Notes under the pieces: generated by a model
Seen by the model: the letters and a program-made list of their open reading frames with translations, nothing else
What the model was told of the DNA's origin: nothing
Database searches by the model: none
NCBI GenBank assembly: GCA_023231475.1
Contig: JALJEE010001847.1
Span: 1-64,000, forward strand
Reading direction: 5' to 3'
Length of the DNA: 64,000 nt
Origin: Seison nebaliae
Taxonomy: Eukaryota > Rotifera > Pararotatoria > Seisonacea > Seisonidae
Program-made: the position numbers and the translations under genes
Shown here: in pieces, positions 50,613 through 64,000 of the stretch
Layout of the letters: each line of letters opens with the position of its first letter
How positions within the stretch are numbered: position 1 is the stretch's first letter

Positions 50613-53440
50613 TTCTATCAGCTATGACATATGAGCTATATTTGTTTACATCCTTATGAATGTGATAGAATTATCAGAGACAGAATAGTAACATTATGTA
50701 ATTATTGTACGCATTTGATATGATGAAGAATATGTTGTCTTTTCGTACTTGTCGTTTTGAGGAGATCGTCTTTCTCCTTCATTAATATGGAATTATATAG
50801 AGGAAATCTGTTGGGAATTGGAAGGAAGTTGTGAAAAAGAAAAATTTGAAAAGAAATTTGTTTTTTTTAGAAATAATACTTTATTTGACACTTTTAAATC
50901 TATCACTTTAATAGGAGAAGTATATGAAAGAAAGTTTGAGAACTTTCAACTGTTTGCGTAAGCAATGAGGGGCAAGCAACCAAGCAAGCAAACTATAACA
51001 ACGTATATAAGTATTGAGCTTGTAGTTCTGCTATTATCGTTGTTATAGTGACTAAGGTTAATAATATACTTATACAAGTATTTACTGTTTCCAGTTATAA
51101 AGATAAAATGAACATAGGGGTTGGATGAAAGCAAATTTTATTTGGACTTCTTTCATTTCACCAATAATGTGCAAGGATTAGGAAAAAACAGAGAGAAGTC
51201 TTCCATTTTTTACGGACATCTTACTCATTTCAATATTAGTCGGCCACTGAGAATGTATTAGAGTGTAAACTGTAGGAATATTAGGAACATTATAGATATT
51301 GGAAACCGGTATTTGCTTATTCTCTCTTGAATGGTTGTAATGAAGAATTATTTGATGAAAGTAGTTGATTTCTTCTACCAATTCTACCAACAATCCTTAC
51401 CTACGGTCTTTCCGTTCTACATAATATCACGTAGTTGAAACAAATTCTTATATTACTTATTTCCTGTCGTTTTTTCCTTTTTGTCTCGATGGAAAGGGTG
51501 AAGACATGGATGACCTATCCATTCCACTAATATTCAACGTCATTTTTACGATATCCGTCTCTTCACATCTGCCAGTTAATGCAAGACGAAAACATTTCTT
51601 CAAATATATCCTTACACATCCAAATTTAATTAAATTGAATTGATTCACAAGGAGAAAGTATTTAGAAAGGAAATCATTAGTGCACAAATTCTCTTTTGAA
51701 ATTATCCCCTCTCTCAGAAAAGGTCAAACCGAAAACCAAAATTCTTAAAAGAAAACATTTTCCCCTTCTAATCTCGTCTATACTAAACTTATTTTGTTTC
51801 TCTTCTTTCTCCCCAAGCTTCCTACTTCGTTGACGATATGAGGAAAGATGTTATACAAAAGATTGCGACGTATGCGTCACATTCGTATCGAAAGAGAACT
51901 GTGGGAAATTGGAAAAAAACCAGCTGTATTTCGGTTTCTCCTTTTCCGATTTGTCATTTGCGACGGGAATTACATTCTCTTTTAAATTGAACAAATTCGT
52001 TAATGTGTCAAAGCTATAAATGCCATTAGTTCGATTTACTGATTCCTCCACAGATAAGGATATTCAGTAAAGAAATTCTTTCGAAATGTCGACGGTTAAA
52101 TTAGAGAGAAATTAATTCACTTAAATATCAACTCATTAACGATAATAATCATTGCAATGATCGTTAAGGAAATAATTACTAATTTTTATTCAAAGTCAAT
52201 GAATACAAATTGGTTTGGGGAGACAAAGTCATATTGGAAAGGAACAAATTATTCCGAACAATGTCAAAGATTTTCACATTCTCATTCAATTTCTCATTCT
52301 TTTAATTTTATCGCAAAATTTCAATGTACGAATCAACTTAATTCTATATGTATGACAGGCCCACGTATGATGCAGTCAGTGGAGGGGAGACTACATTTAT
52401 TTAATAAAAGGAAGTTAGCAAGGTAAGTCAATATAAACAAAATTATTGTCAATTGTTTCATTTGGTCTCTATTTTTCAAGATTCTACACATATGTCGGTT
52501 GTTGATCGGTTCCTTCGTATACAACATTCTGTCCCACTCACCACTTCCAATACTGTTTTCAATATTATTTTCAGCTTAAAAAACTTATACATAATACATA
52601 ATAACACATGAAAAAAAAATCACACGTCATTGAAACTAAACACTTCCAACTACAATTGCAGACGGAATTTATCTTCAATCGAAATTTACTCCACTTTCTC
52701 AAATTAACCAAAATCTATAAGTTAGACTGTAACTCTTCAATTTCACTTACTTCGCTCTACAATTCATCATTTATTTCATCATTCTAAAATTTATACAAAT
52801 ACGTATCCGAACTTATTTTTTTGTATTATATCAACCAATCCCCGCGGAGTAAATAAAAGAGAAAATAGAATATCTCACTAGACGACTCACCCCAAATAAA
52901 TGAGTTGACCTGATCTATTCTTGAACACAACGGATGAGGCACATAAGGTACCATATTAATATTTAATTGTTATATAAAATAAAATTATAATAAATTATTA
53001 GAATTGTAATATTTTTAAATTGGGATTATTATAATATTATAAAATTATTCCATTAAGAATTAAATAATAATCAGATCAATTACTATATCAATTATATTTT
53101 TGTTCGATATCAACTATGATTTCGCCAAGCATCTTCATATTTGAAAAGAAATGATATTTCTGAAATGTATTAAAGAAACTTTATTTTTTAAATTTCATTT
53201 CAATTTGAAATTTTCTTAAATCAACAAGGAATAAAACAATTTTCACGGAGTCACCAGTTGTTTCATTCTACCAGTTGTTAGACGAAATTTATCAGAAATA
53301 AGTAAATTAATCAGATTTCTGAGCTCGTAATTTTTCCATAAGAAATTTCATTTTCGAAGAACAAATTAAAATTTTTTTAAATTTTCATCAAAATCAATTT
53401 CTATGGAAATTACTTAAACATTAAGAAAGAATAACGTAGA

Positions 53441-55464
<2,024 letters not shown>

Positions 55465-55796
55465 AATTCCATTTGGATCATTCAATTTAAGTTTATTTGA
55501 AATTAAATTGAAAATATTTGGATTGAAATTAAATTGAAAATATTTTCATTGAAATTAATTTGAAAATATTTTAGTCATAATTAAATTGAATCGAATGTGA
55601 AAGAGGTGAAGTGAAAGATTTAATGGAATTATATGTAAAAATGAAATTAATTAAGTTTGGATGAGAAAAGATGAAAAATTTAATTTGAATAAAAATAAAT
55701 TAGATGGAGATAATTCGATGAGGATGGTTGAATGACGTTTCATTTATTTCATATAATGGATTGAGTTCAATGAACCATTAAAAATTGAGAAACGAG

Positions 55797-58552
55797 ATGG
55801 ATATGTTAGTTATATTGTTAATTCATCCACTACCAACTAATTAAATAGTCAATTAAATTTATCTTTACTTTGCGCACCAGTTCCAGAGAAATTGGAAGAT
55901 TTACCTCAACTGACACCTCTTCGAACAGATATTCCACATGCACCAAAACGGATAAACAATTTAAATGAGAGCGAGAAACAGGTTTCCTCATTCTTCGTTT
56001 GCAGTAAATGAATTATGAATTGTCAGAAAGCAGTAGAGAACCATCTTCGATATTTTCCGGTTAATCTCCACGCAATCTTAGGGAAGGAATTCGCTGATGA
56101 ATTGGAGAAGTATGGTCATATTTATATGTATCGATTTCGTCCATTTATGCTGGAAATGAAGTGATTTTTATTTGAACGGAATTTTCATTTCACCCGGAAT
56201 TACAGAGCATATCCAATTCAAAATTATCCGTGTAATTGTAAAGAAGCGGCATGTATCATGATCAATATTATGAATAATTTAAGTGATAACATTGCTCAAT
56301 TTCCGGAAGAGTTGGTAACTTATGGTGGTAATGGACAAGTCTTCTCCAATTGGATTCAAGTTACCGTTACAATTCCATCAAATTTCTTCATTTTCCCCAG
56401 TTCCGTCTCACTATGTACTACCTAAGTCAATTGACGAAGGAACAAACTTTGGTATTAGTTTCAGGCCATCCTCAAGGATTATTTCCATCAACTGAATCTG
56501 CCTCAAGAATGGTCATTTCGAATGGAATGGTTATTCTAATGTGAAGAAATTGAGTGAATCTATTTCGACAGATGATCCCCAATTATTCGTCTATGGAGCT
56601 TTATAGAAAATTATTCGCTCTCGGTGTGACAATGTTCTTCATTTCTTCTCTTTTTTTTTAATAAGTTAATTTTTAGGTATGGTCAAATGACGGCAGGAAG
56701 TTTCTGTTACATTGGACCGCAAGGTATTGTTCATGGTACAACGGTTCGTCTGACATTTCTTTTCCTGAATATTATTTATGAAAAAATTAGATAACTTTAT
56801 TGAATGCAGGAAGGAAATATCTTGGAACTTCCGATTTGACGGGAATAGTTTACGTAACATCCGGTTTAGGAGGAATGAGCGGAGCACAAGCTAAAGCAGC
56901 AACAATAGTTGGATGTATTGGTGTCATAGCGGAAGTTATTCGTTAATAGGAATTGATGAAATTCAATATTTGGATGTAGGTGTCTCTGGAAGCGATTATT
57001 AAGCGACATAAACAAGGATGGTTATCCATTTATTTTAGTGATTTGGATCGAGTGATTTCGGAAATTCGAATTTGCAAAAAGAAGAAAATTAGTAAGAGTA
57101 TCGGTTATCATGGAAATGTGGTGAATTTATGGTTCATTCCTATAATAAATTCAACTGATAATAAATGTAAATTATTTGATATAGGAAGAAATTGGGAGAA
57201 GTATTCGAAGAGGAGAACGAATTGTTAGTAGATCTGGGATCGGATCAAACATCTTGTCATGATGTTTTTGGAGGTGGATATTATCCGGTGGGTGTTGGTC
57301 TTTTAACTTCATTAAATTGTTTTTAATGAATTCAGGTGAATTATGAGAATGGAAGAACGTTGCTGGTAACGGACAAAAAGAAATTTGAGGCATTAGTTGA
57401 GGAAAGGTGAGTCAGTTTATTCTTCATCATTCCTCATTATCTTTCCAGTCTTCGTCAACAAGTATTAGCTATAAACAAATTGAGTGAGAAAGGAATGAAG
57501 TTTTGGGATTATGGTAATGCTTTCTTATTAGAAGCATCGAAAGCGAAAGCGAATGTCATATCAAAAAAGAAGACGAGCGATATAGTTGGAATTGGCGGAT
57601 CGAAGTTCATATATCCCTCATATTTCGAGGATATAATGGGAGATGTATTCTCCGCCGGTTTCGGACCGTTTCGGTAAAATTTCTTCAAATTCTTAATTTT
57701 TTCATATTCTCCCAAGATGGATGTGTACGTCATGTCTGGAGTCGGATCTGGATCAAACAGATGAAATAGCAGTGGAAATATTCGAAAGATTAGTAGGAGA
57801 AGGTTAGATGTGAATATGTTTATCTCGAAAAGTAAATATGAAAACGAAGAAAATGATGAGAGAGTGAAAGAACATCTGAGAGATAACTTGAAATGGATTA
57901 AGGAAGCGAAAAAGAATAATTTGGTAGTGGGAACATTCTCGAGAATTCTTTACAGTAACGAACGTGCAAGATTAATGCTTGCCGAACAATTCCATGGAGC
58001 CATAAAAAACGGAAATATTAAAGTTAGAGAATTTGTGATCAAACCATCATTCTAAATAAAATAATGATAAGGCATCAATAATTTTGAGTCGAGACCATCA
58101 TGATGTTAGTGGAACAGATAGTCCTTTTCGAGAAACGGCGAATATAACGGACGGATCTGCTTATTGTGCTGGTTAGTTTTGTGGAATATGAAGGTGAATA
58201 AAAATATTTTGAATAGATATGGCTGTTCAGAATGCGATCGGTTTAAGTACACGAGGTGCAACTTGGGTCGCGTTACATAACGGTGGTGGTGTGGGTTGGG
58301 GCGAAGTGATGAACGGAGGATTCGGAATGGTGCTCGATGGAACGGAAATGAATGTGAAGAAAGCGAAAGCGATGTTAAGTTGGGACGTGTTGAATGGAGT
58401 TAATTTAATGATTTTTTGTGAGGAATAATAAACGGTTTGTTACATTGTAGATAGTACGACGGGGATGGAGTGGAAATTCGGTGGCTATATCGGCCGGACG
58501 GAAGGCGATGTCGTCCAATTCCCAATTGAACATTACACTGCCGAAAGAGTGA
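55797..58552 (+). CDS. UROC1: Urocanate hydratase (urocanase)
   Basis: Second enzyme of histidine degradation: adds water to urocanate to give imidazolone propionate, using tightly bound NAD+. Seventeen exons are inferred; the first holds only 8 coding bases (55797-55804) before a 44-bp intron. Landmarks: IPHAPKR, GHIYMYRF, QFPEELVTYGGNGQVFSNW, SGHPQGLFPS, GSFCYIGPQGIVHGT, VTSGLGGMSGAQAKA (NAD-binding), LGSDQTSCHDVFGGGYYP, GMKFWDYGNAFLLEA, YPSYFEDIMGD, LSRDHHDVSGTDSPFRET, WVALHNGGGVGWGE. The last exon encodes IVRRGWSGNSVAI and ends at 58552. The family's key cysteine and glycine-rich NAD loop are present, so it looks active. Twelve of 16 introns begin GTT; others begin GTGATT, GTGGGT, GTGAGT and GTAAAA. 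Length is close to the family norm. Confidence 0.94.
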
Positions 58553-58943
58553 GACCTCAATTGATTGATCGATATTCATCGAAAAGACATTTTTAAATTT
58601 TAACTTCTTTCCTAAATTCCGTCTCTTTTCTTTCAGTAATATTCTCCTACGTCAAATAAAACTCTATTGAAATTTCTTCAATGTTAGTTAGTTGTCTATG
58701 CTTCGAAATTAGTCTTATGTTAATAGGTCGTATTGGTAGGGGAGGACGTAATGAATAAAATTTATGTGAAACGTTTATTACAATGATCAATGGCCATCAG
58801 CCTTCACATATATGAGACATCTGAATTGTACATAAGAGAAAACACCACATCTCAATTCATTGCACATTCACTTTTTTCACACTCTTCATTATTTCGTCCG
58901 AAACGAAATCTTAGACCCATCTCAATTCGTTGTTCATTCGACC

Positions 58944-60379
58944 ATGCAAATCCAACCGATTCATAATGAACGAGAACAATTAACTTCAGCATATAGAAGA
59001 ATCAGAAAAATAAACATCACTTCTCTGCTATTTCTCATCACATTGCTCATCATCGCATTCGTCGTCGGCGGTATACTCATTGACAATAAAGTGGACGAAG
59101 CTAAAGATCAACAATTTGCCGCTACCTCAACAACCACAACAACTGCTGCCGACAATGGAACAACTCACGATCATGAAGATGAAGCAACAACAATAACCAC
59201 CACAATCGAAGTACATGAAGATGAGGACGATCATGATCATGAAGATGAAGCTACAACGACTACCGCAACAACAACAACAACAACTGAACCGTCAACTAGT
59301 GCAAGTTTTTATTTTTTCCATTAAACATATCATTCCTTTCTTCCATAGAATGGGGCTATGGTTTCCTTAGTGTGACAATCGTTTCACTCAGTAGTATTAT
59401 TGGCGTATTTATCATACCTTGCGTTTCAGCAAGATCCCTCAAAACTATAACAACCACTTTCATCGGTCTAGCTGTCGGCACGTTGATGGGCGACACTTTC
59501 TATCATATCATTCCTTATGTCCTCTCACTTCACGGGCATGACGATGATCATGATCATGGTGAGGAGGCCGGTTACGTCAAAGTTCTCGAATGGGATTTCT
59601 TATGGAAAATGTCCGTAATTCTTTTAGGTTTCTTCTTCTTTCAATTCAATTCCATTTCATCAATTCGATTAATAAGGATTTTTCGGTTTTTATCTTATCG
59701 AACTTATTCTACGCATTATCAGTTATACGCCAAAAACATCAGATTATTCTGAAATCTTCAACACAGGAGAAGTTTCTTTAAATGACGATGATGGTCATGA
59801 TCATAGTAGTGGTTAGTAAACTGATAATTAACCGACAAATTATTTACTGGCTTTCTTTTAAGGAATCGCTCCAACCGCTTGGATGATATTATTAGGAGAT
59901 GGTATGCATAATATTGCCGACGGTTTAGCATTAGGTGTCGCTTTTTCTGCTCGAACCACTTTAGGATGGTCCACAACTGTGGCTGTTCTCCTTCATGAAA
60001 TTCCACACGAACTTGGCGATTATTCAATTCTAATACAATCCGGTTTCTCCGTAAGAAAGGCCGTTTTCTTCAATCTACTGAGTGCTGCCACCGCATACAT
60101 CGGTTTGATAGTGGCTCTCGCAATTTCCGATAACATCGACGACGCTCGTTTATGGATTTTCGCCGTTACAGCTGGAAATTTCCTGTACGTTTCTCTAACT
60201 GACTTGGTAATATTTTTATTAGATATTTAATCTTACTTTTTATCCAGTTACCAACATTATTAAATCGTGTGCAACGAACCGTTTATATTATATTCCAAGT
60301 GATGGGAATTGTTGTTGGAATTCTGTTGATGTTACTTCTCTCCATCTATGAAGATGACTTACTCGAACTATTTGACTAA
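58944..60379 (+). CDS. ZIP zinc transporter, LIV-1 subfamily (SLC39)
   Basis: Zn2+ (possibly Fe/Mn) importer to the cytosol. Exons 58944-59304, 59349-59627, 59677-59811, 59863-60206, 60248-60379 give 416 aa. A hydrophobic anchor lies at about 28-50. It is followed by a lumenal Thr-rich segment with His/Asp clusters (THDHEDE, DDHDHEDE) likely to bind metal, then the ZIP core. The core has TLMGDTFYHIIPY in TM2, a His-rich variable loop (GHDDDHDHGE), LLGDGMHNIADGLALG in TM4 and LLHEIPHELGD in TM5, the LIV-1 HExPHExGD signature with both His present. Closest vertebrate type (ZIP4/12 or ZIP6/10) cannot be told by eye. The extracellular domain is short. The ATG used is the first in frame; upstream in-frame codons lack ATG. 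Four introns, three beginning GTT. Confidence 0.92.
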
Positions 60380-60636
60380 ATTATATTTGTTTAATTTGTT
60401 TTTTTTTCTTTTTAGAAATTATGTTCCATAGAAGTTTTTTTCAGACCCTTTCCATTTCATTAGAAATTGAATAATTTTTGTTGAATTATTACGCAGCATT
60501 ATTTCTTAAAATAATTTTAGTTGAATCTTTTTCTAAATAAATTTGTTTATTATTTATCAAATTTTATTTAAATTATTTTATTTATGGAAGTTCGTTGGAA
60601 GAAATAAAATGATGAGGAATGATTTTTGAAGTGTCA

Positions 60637-61936
60637 TTATCTAAATTTTCTATTTAATCGTCTTCTATTCAAGAAGTATTTTAATAGAAAAATTATATTA
60701 AGGATTAATAAGCATTTATAGATGAGGAATATCGTCTGTTCACATGGTAAGAGACAACGAGCTACACTGAAATCGGTGGAAGTGAGAGAAACCATAATGA
60801 AGGAAGGACACTCAATATTCCGCCAACTATACGACGCTGCAGTCCATTCGTCAATCTGTTTAAACTGTCGATGACAATAGTAATGCGTGTGTGCGGTGAA
60901 TATGGCGTTCGGTCGGATCGTTTCTATAATCTGAGAAACATTTGGAAAATAATTTGAAATATTCTAATAAGATTCTTAACATAATCTGAAGCGTTTCTCG
61001 AGAGTACATCGAAATTTTCAGCCAAACCCGAATTCCTCCATCGACTTGGCATTTCATCTGGAAAATTCAAATTATCGTCACAATCTAATGCTTCCGATGT
61101 TCTGTAGAGTGGAAAGTGCTAAAAGAGAATAAGGAGGAGATAATTTCAAAGAATCTCCCAACGGAAAATAAAAAAGTTCGATTGAATTGTTTGTGAGACA
61201 TGGAGCCGTACTCTTTCAAATAATTGGCAACCGATTTCAGTTCAATTTCCGCTTCTGCACATAAAGTGCACGAATCTCTTTTGAATGCCATACTGTTAAG
61301 AGTGACGATGAAGAATGGGACGGGTGCGTGAGATTGTGAAGATATTTCATAAATGTGAACAAAATGATCCGATGACTTTTGCCCTCCGTTATCGAACAAG
61401 TTCTCGAATCGACGGATCTTCTTCTGATTCATAGAATCGTGAAATCCAACATCATGATTTCCAACCACCACAATATGGTTGTTTCCAGAATGTTTACGAA
61501 TATACTGAATTTGTCGATCTTCATATTTTGAACGGACATGATATTGAGATTGTAAATTAAATTTGGATTGAAACCGTTCGACGGTTTCTTTCCATTCGTT
61601 ATCCGAACACCATTTTCCTTCATCCGTAATGTCTCCGTTAAAGATGGTGAGATGGGGATAGAAGATGGTATTAGACGCCGAATAAGCCATAGACATCTGA
61701 TGTTCCCGTCTTAATCGATCGATCCAATGGCCGTGGACAGATCCCAGAAAATGAGTGTCGGCGATCACGAAGAAATGAAACGGTCTTTCTCCATAAATCG
61801 GTGCAGTGATATGCGGCCATTGACATCGGAAGAGGAAGACGAAATAATAGATAAAGATCTCATTCCACAAAATCGTCACCACCACACTAGTGATGATAAG
61901 TTTCAACAAATAAATAAATCTCATTTCATTCTTCAA
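60637..61936 (-). CDS. MPPE1: Metallophosphoesterase 1 (PGAP5), GPI-glycan remodelling
   Basis: Removes a side-chain ethanolamine phosphate from GPI anchors before ER exit. Minus-strand exons 61936-61163, 61118-60981 and 60930-60637 give 401 aa. An N-terminal membrane segment (about 9-36) is followed by FRCQWP. Metal-binding motifs: VIADTHFLGSVHGHW (D-x-H), FNGDITDEGKW (GD), VVVGNHDVGFH (GNHD), the HFPLYRTSEA histidine at the start of exon 2, and FTAHTHYYCH (GHTH-like, Ala replacing Gly). MPPE1-specific stretches include TLNSMAFKRD, TLCAEAEIEL and SWRNIECPSFIMVS. A C-terminal hydrophobic helix (IYKCLLILNIIFLLKYFL) precedes RRRLNRK, a plausible ER retention signal region. Introns of 44 and 50 bp start GTTGGG and GTTAAG. 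Convergent with the ZIP gene, stops 257 bp apart. Confidence 0.92.
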
Positions 61937-63383
61937 ATAAATTAAATGTTCTCCTGTTCTCCAATGGACATATATTTCTCACACTCTTCTTTTCGCTCAT
62001 TTTTCACTATCCGAACCAAAGCCTTACCCAACAACAACAACAACAAATTAACACATTAATTTTTATTCAAATTCAAATAAACAATTTCTCTTATTCACTC
62101 ACCAGAAACTTCTGCCAACCTCACGTTTTATTAGAAATATTTCCTTCACAAAAGAAGATACTTCAAAAAGTTCATCAATTCGTGATAGACTTCACAAATC
62201 GACTGTTTTCTATATTCCCTATCAATCCAATTTTTCAAGGTACCTTTTTCAATTTTTTAATAACTTCATTGACTTAATGTTTCCTGTCCACTATATGTAT
62301 TATCATTCATTTCCATCTATAGATGGAAATGATATACATCCTCATAAAAGGATATTTGGTGAGGAAATACTTTAAAATTCTTGATAATCTTGTTAATACA
62401 ATTAACGTCATCGAATTCGAATGATGGTAGAAGGTAATTAAAAAAGATCATTATCTCATTTCAAAATCGAACCATAATTATATATGGTTCGATAGATCAT
62501 TCTTCTCTTTTCCATTATCTCCAAGAGGAAGGTAAGTCGTAGTGTTTGAGAAATTAATGGAAGAACAACAATTAAGATAAAACATAAATAAATCAGAAAT
62601 GGAACAACTTCAATTTAGCTTCCAACTAAAAATTAATTTAACAAATTTAACCTTTTCCAAACAATAGGTCCATATATAATATACATTGTATATGGTTAGT
62701 GATTATTTTACGTAATGATAGAAAGACGTTTTTTGACGAATGAAAAGCTTCTTTTTAGTATGTAAAACTTTTGATCTTTATTAAGTTCCACTCTTATTAA
62801 CGTTCAGCTTAAACTAGGCGACACTCTAACTTATATAAGTTTTTTGTATTAAATATATCGATATCTTCATCTTATTATAAATAAATAGTCTTAAAATAAA
62901 AAATTCAAAAAATTGAAAATGTTTTCCAAAATATTATAATTCGATATGAGAGGAATGTTTTTATCTCACATGAGTGAGAATATTTGAAAGAAAAGTAACA
63001 AAACACGTCCTTATCAGAAAAGGAGTATACAAATCTATAACCTACATATATTTTATTATTTATAAATCAAATATCACAGTAGAAAAACGGTTAAGTGACA
63101 GTGAGTATATGAAAAAAATTTACAGTTTATCTTTTGTCAAGAGTTCGAATGGTGGATAAGAAATTGAAATTATGTGGGGAACAATTTGGAAAACGGAAAT
63201 TTAGTTAGTTTGTAGAGAATCGGAAAGGCGAAATCTTTAACTTTTTTTTTCAAGAAAATTAAGCATTTGAAAATTTCGATTTTGTTTTCTTTTCCTTCTT
63301 CTTTCTTCTCCTTTAGTTTTCCTCGCTTAATACGTTAGTTGACTCTACTAAAAATCTAGGTGCCTTTGCTATTTTGTTACGTT
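61937..63383. other. Intergenic, possible promoter or LTR near the right end
   Basis: AT-rich sequence with short palindromes (ATTTCCATCTATAGATGGAAAT near 62310-62331, CCATATATAA...TATATGG near 62670-62695). A TATATAAG box-like sequence lies at about 62832-62839 upstream of the edge open frame. If that frame is a retroelement Gag, part of this stretch would be its 5' LTR, but both LTRs cannot be compared within the window. Confidence 0.35.
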
Positions 63384-64000
63384 ATGTCCAGGAGAGAAGT
63401 AGTTCAGTACTTGACGAACAATCGTTCAATGATAGACCTGTTTAGAGGATTAGAGATTTTACGACGTTCTCTCAGAAGCAGTCATAAAGCCATTCAAGAA
63501 TTGTCGGCCGATAACACCTTCGATCACGATACCATTGAGCGATTGTTGAAGATTAGCACGAAAATTTATAAATGTCGAACGAAATATGAAATATTTACCG
63601 ACGCTATTCTTGAAATGAACGGTAATAGTAACATAGAGATAACGAGATGTATAACACATGATTTGAATAATATCAACTTGAATTTCACTCAAGATATGGA
63701 TCAAATAAAAAAAGAGTTGTTATTCCGTTCGACCAATTTCGAGAAATTGAATGTGAGCTATCCTCTCATTGAGTCAGGTACTGACGACAGGGCAAATCCA
63801 TACACAGAATTCGATAAAGAATGTTCCGGTCATAAACGTAACAAGAATGACATGGAAAAGAAGATGAATGAAATAAATAAGAATTTTGAGAAGATTGAAG
63901 ATTTTGGGAAGATCGACAATTTTGCGCCAACTGAAAATTTTGAGCAGAACGAAAATTTTGGGAAAAATAATATATTTATGAAGAATGAACAATATGACCA
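63384..64000 (+). CDS. Unrecognised open frame running off the window, possible retroelement Gag
   Basis: From ATG at 63384 (MSRREVVQYL) the frame stays open for 205 codons to the window edge, so the protein is incomplete. The N-terminal 130 residues look alpha-helical and charged (SMIDLFRGLEILRRSL, ERLLKISTKIYKCRT, DLNNINLNFTQDMDQIKK). The last 45 visible residues hold an irregular repeat built on Asn/Asp-Phe-Gly/Glu (NKNFEKIEDFGKID, ENFEQNENFGKNN). No catalytic motif is seen. An N-terminal helical region of this kind occurs in LTR-retrotransposon Gag proteins, but this is a weak inference; a host coiled-coil gene is equally possible. The continuation to the right would decide. Confidence 0.5.
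   Translation, partial: MSRREVVQYLTNNRSMIDLFRGLEILRRSLRSSHKAIQELSADNTFDHDTIERLLKISTKIYKCRTKYEIFTDAILEMNGNSNIEITRCITHDLNNINLNFTQDMDQIKKELLFRSTNFEKLNVSYPLIESGTDDRANPYTEFDKECSGHKRNKNDMEKKMNEINKNFEKIEDFGKIDNFAPTENFEQNENFGKNNIFMKNEQYD

Larger units (their letters stand above)
45816..53440. other. 7.6-kb gene-poor region
   Basis: The longest stretch without a supported gene. It contains (GAT)n-like runs near 46.97-47.02 kb and the foldback-like motif array at 49.32-49.88 kb with outliers at 50.5-50.6 kb. Short frames exist (for example 48079-48279, with a Gly/Ala-rich ILGGAAGYFAG segment, and 52157-52426), but none has a recognisable domain or a credible exon chain. The first few hundred bases are the UGCG promoter side. 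Confidence 0.55.

Noticed and set aside
52157-52426. Frame ending just before a canonical GTAAGT donor
   Set aside because: Composition is ordinary, no domain, and no downstream exon in frame could be found.

Overview
The window is a compact, AT-rich nuclear region from a metazoan. Protein-coding genes are close together and most are cut by very short introns (mostly 41-55 bp). The families (PRMT5, a Drosophila RhoGEF2-type PDZ/RGS/C1/DH/PH exchange factor, a CRIB-containing PAK, BCKDH E2, COQ8, ceramide glucosyltransferase, CFAP100, urocanase, a LIV-1 zinc transporter, PGAP5/MPPE1) are animal families, and the proteins look fast-evolving. CFAP100 points to motile cilia or flagellated sperm, which argues against nematodes and acariform mites. 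I cannot name the lineage from sequence alone.

Layout. 1.07-3.73 kb: PRMT5 (+). 3.7-12 kb: repeat-rich stretch with a 46-bp tandem repeat, tRNA-Glu(TTC), three identical tRNA-Ser(CGA) genes, an unrecognised Lys-rich gene (-), a broken LINE reverse transcriptase and a run of GGAATG hairpins. 12.3-13.4 kb: a gene with a BAF-like domain and a long Ser/Arg/Lys tail. 15.3-28.8 kb: a RhoGEF2-like gene of 12 exons encoding about 2,917 aa. 30.2-31.3 kb: a gene with a proline-rich core. 33.7-38.3 kb: PAK kinase, about 1,061 aa. 39-42.4 kb: two minus-strand genes for mitochondrial proteins (DBT, COQ8). 42.8-43.9 kb: a second BAF-like/basic-tail paralogue. 44.3-45.8 kb: UGCG (-). 45.8-53.4 kb: no convincing gene, but a foldback-like array of a 17-bp motif. 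53.4-60.4 kb: CFAP100, urocanase and a ZIP transporter in tandem (+). 60.6-61.9 kb: MPPE1/PGAP5 (-). 63.4 kb to the edge: an unrecognised open frame with Asn-Phe repeats.

Two things stand out. First, in 58 introns that I could place by reading frame and homology, 50 begin with GTT rather than GTA/GTG, a strong departure from the usual metazoan 5' splice site (GTRAGT). Second, two paralogous proteins 30 kb apart join a BAF-like helix-hairpin-helix domain to a long basic tail and a shared C-terminal GCPKxLxCxC motif; this looks like a chromatin (perhaps sperm chromatin) protein family that I do not recognise from any described system.

Exon coordinates were derived by hand from splice sites and frame continuity. 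All joined reading frames checked are open end to end, but transcripts are needed to confirm them.
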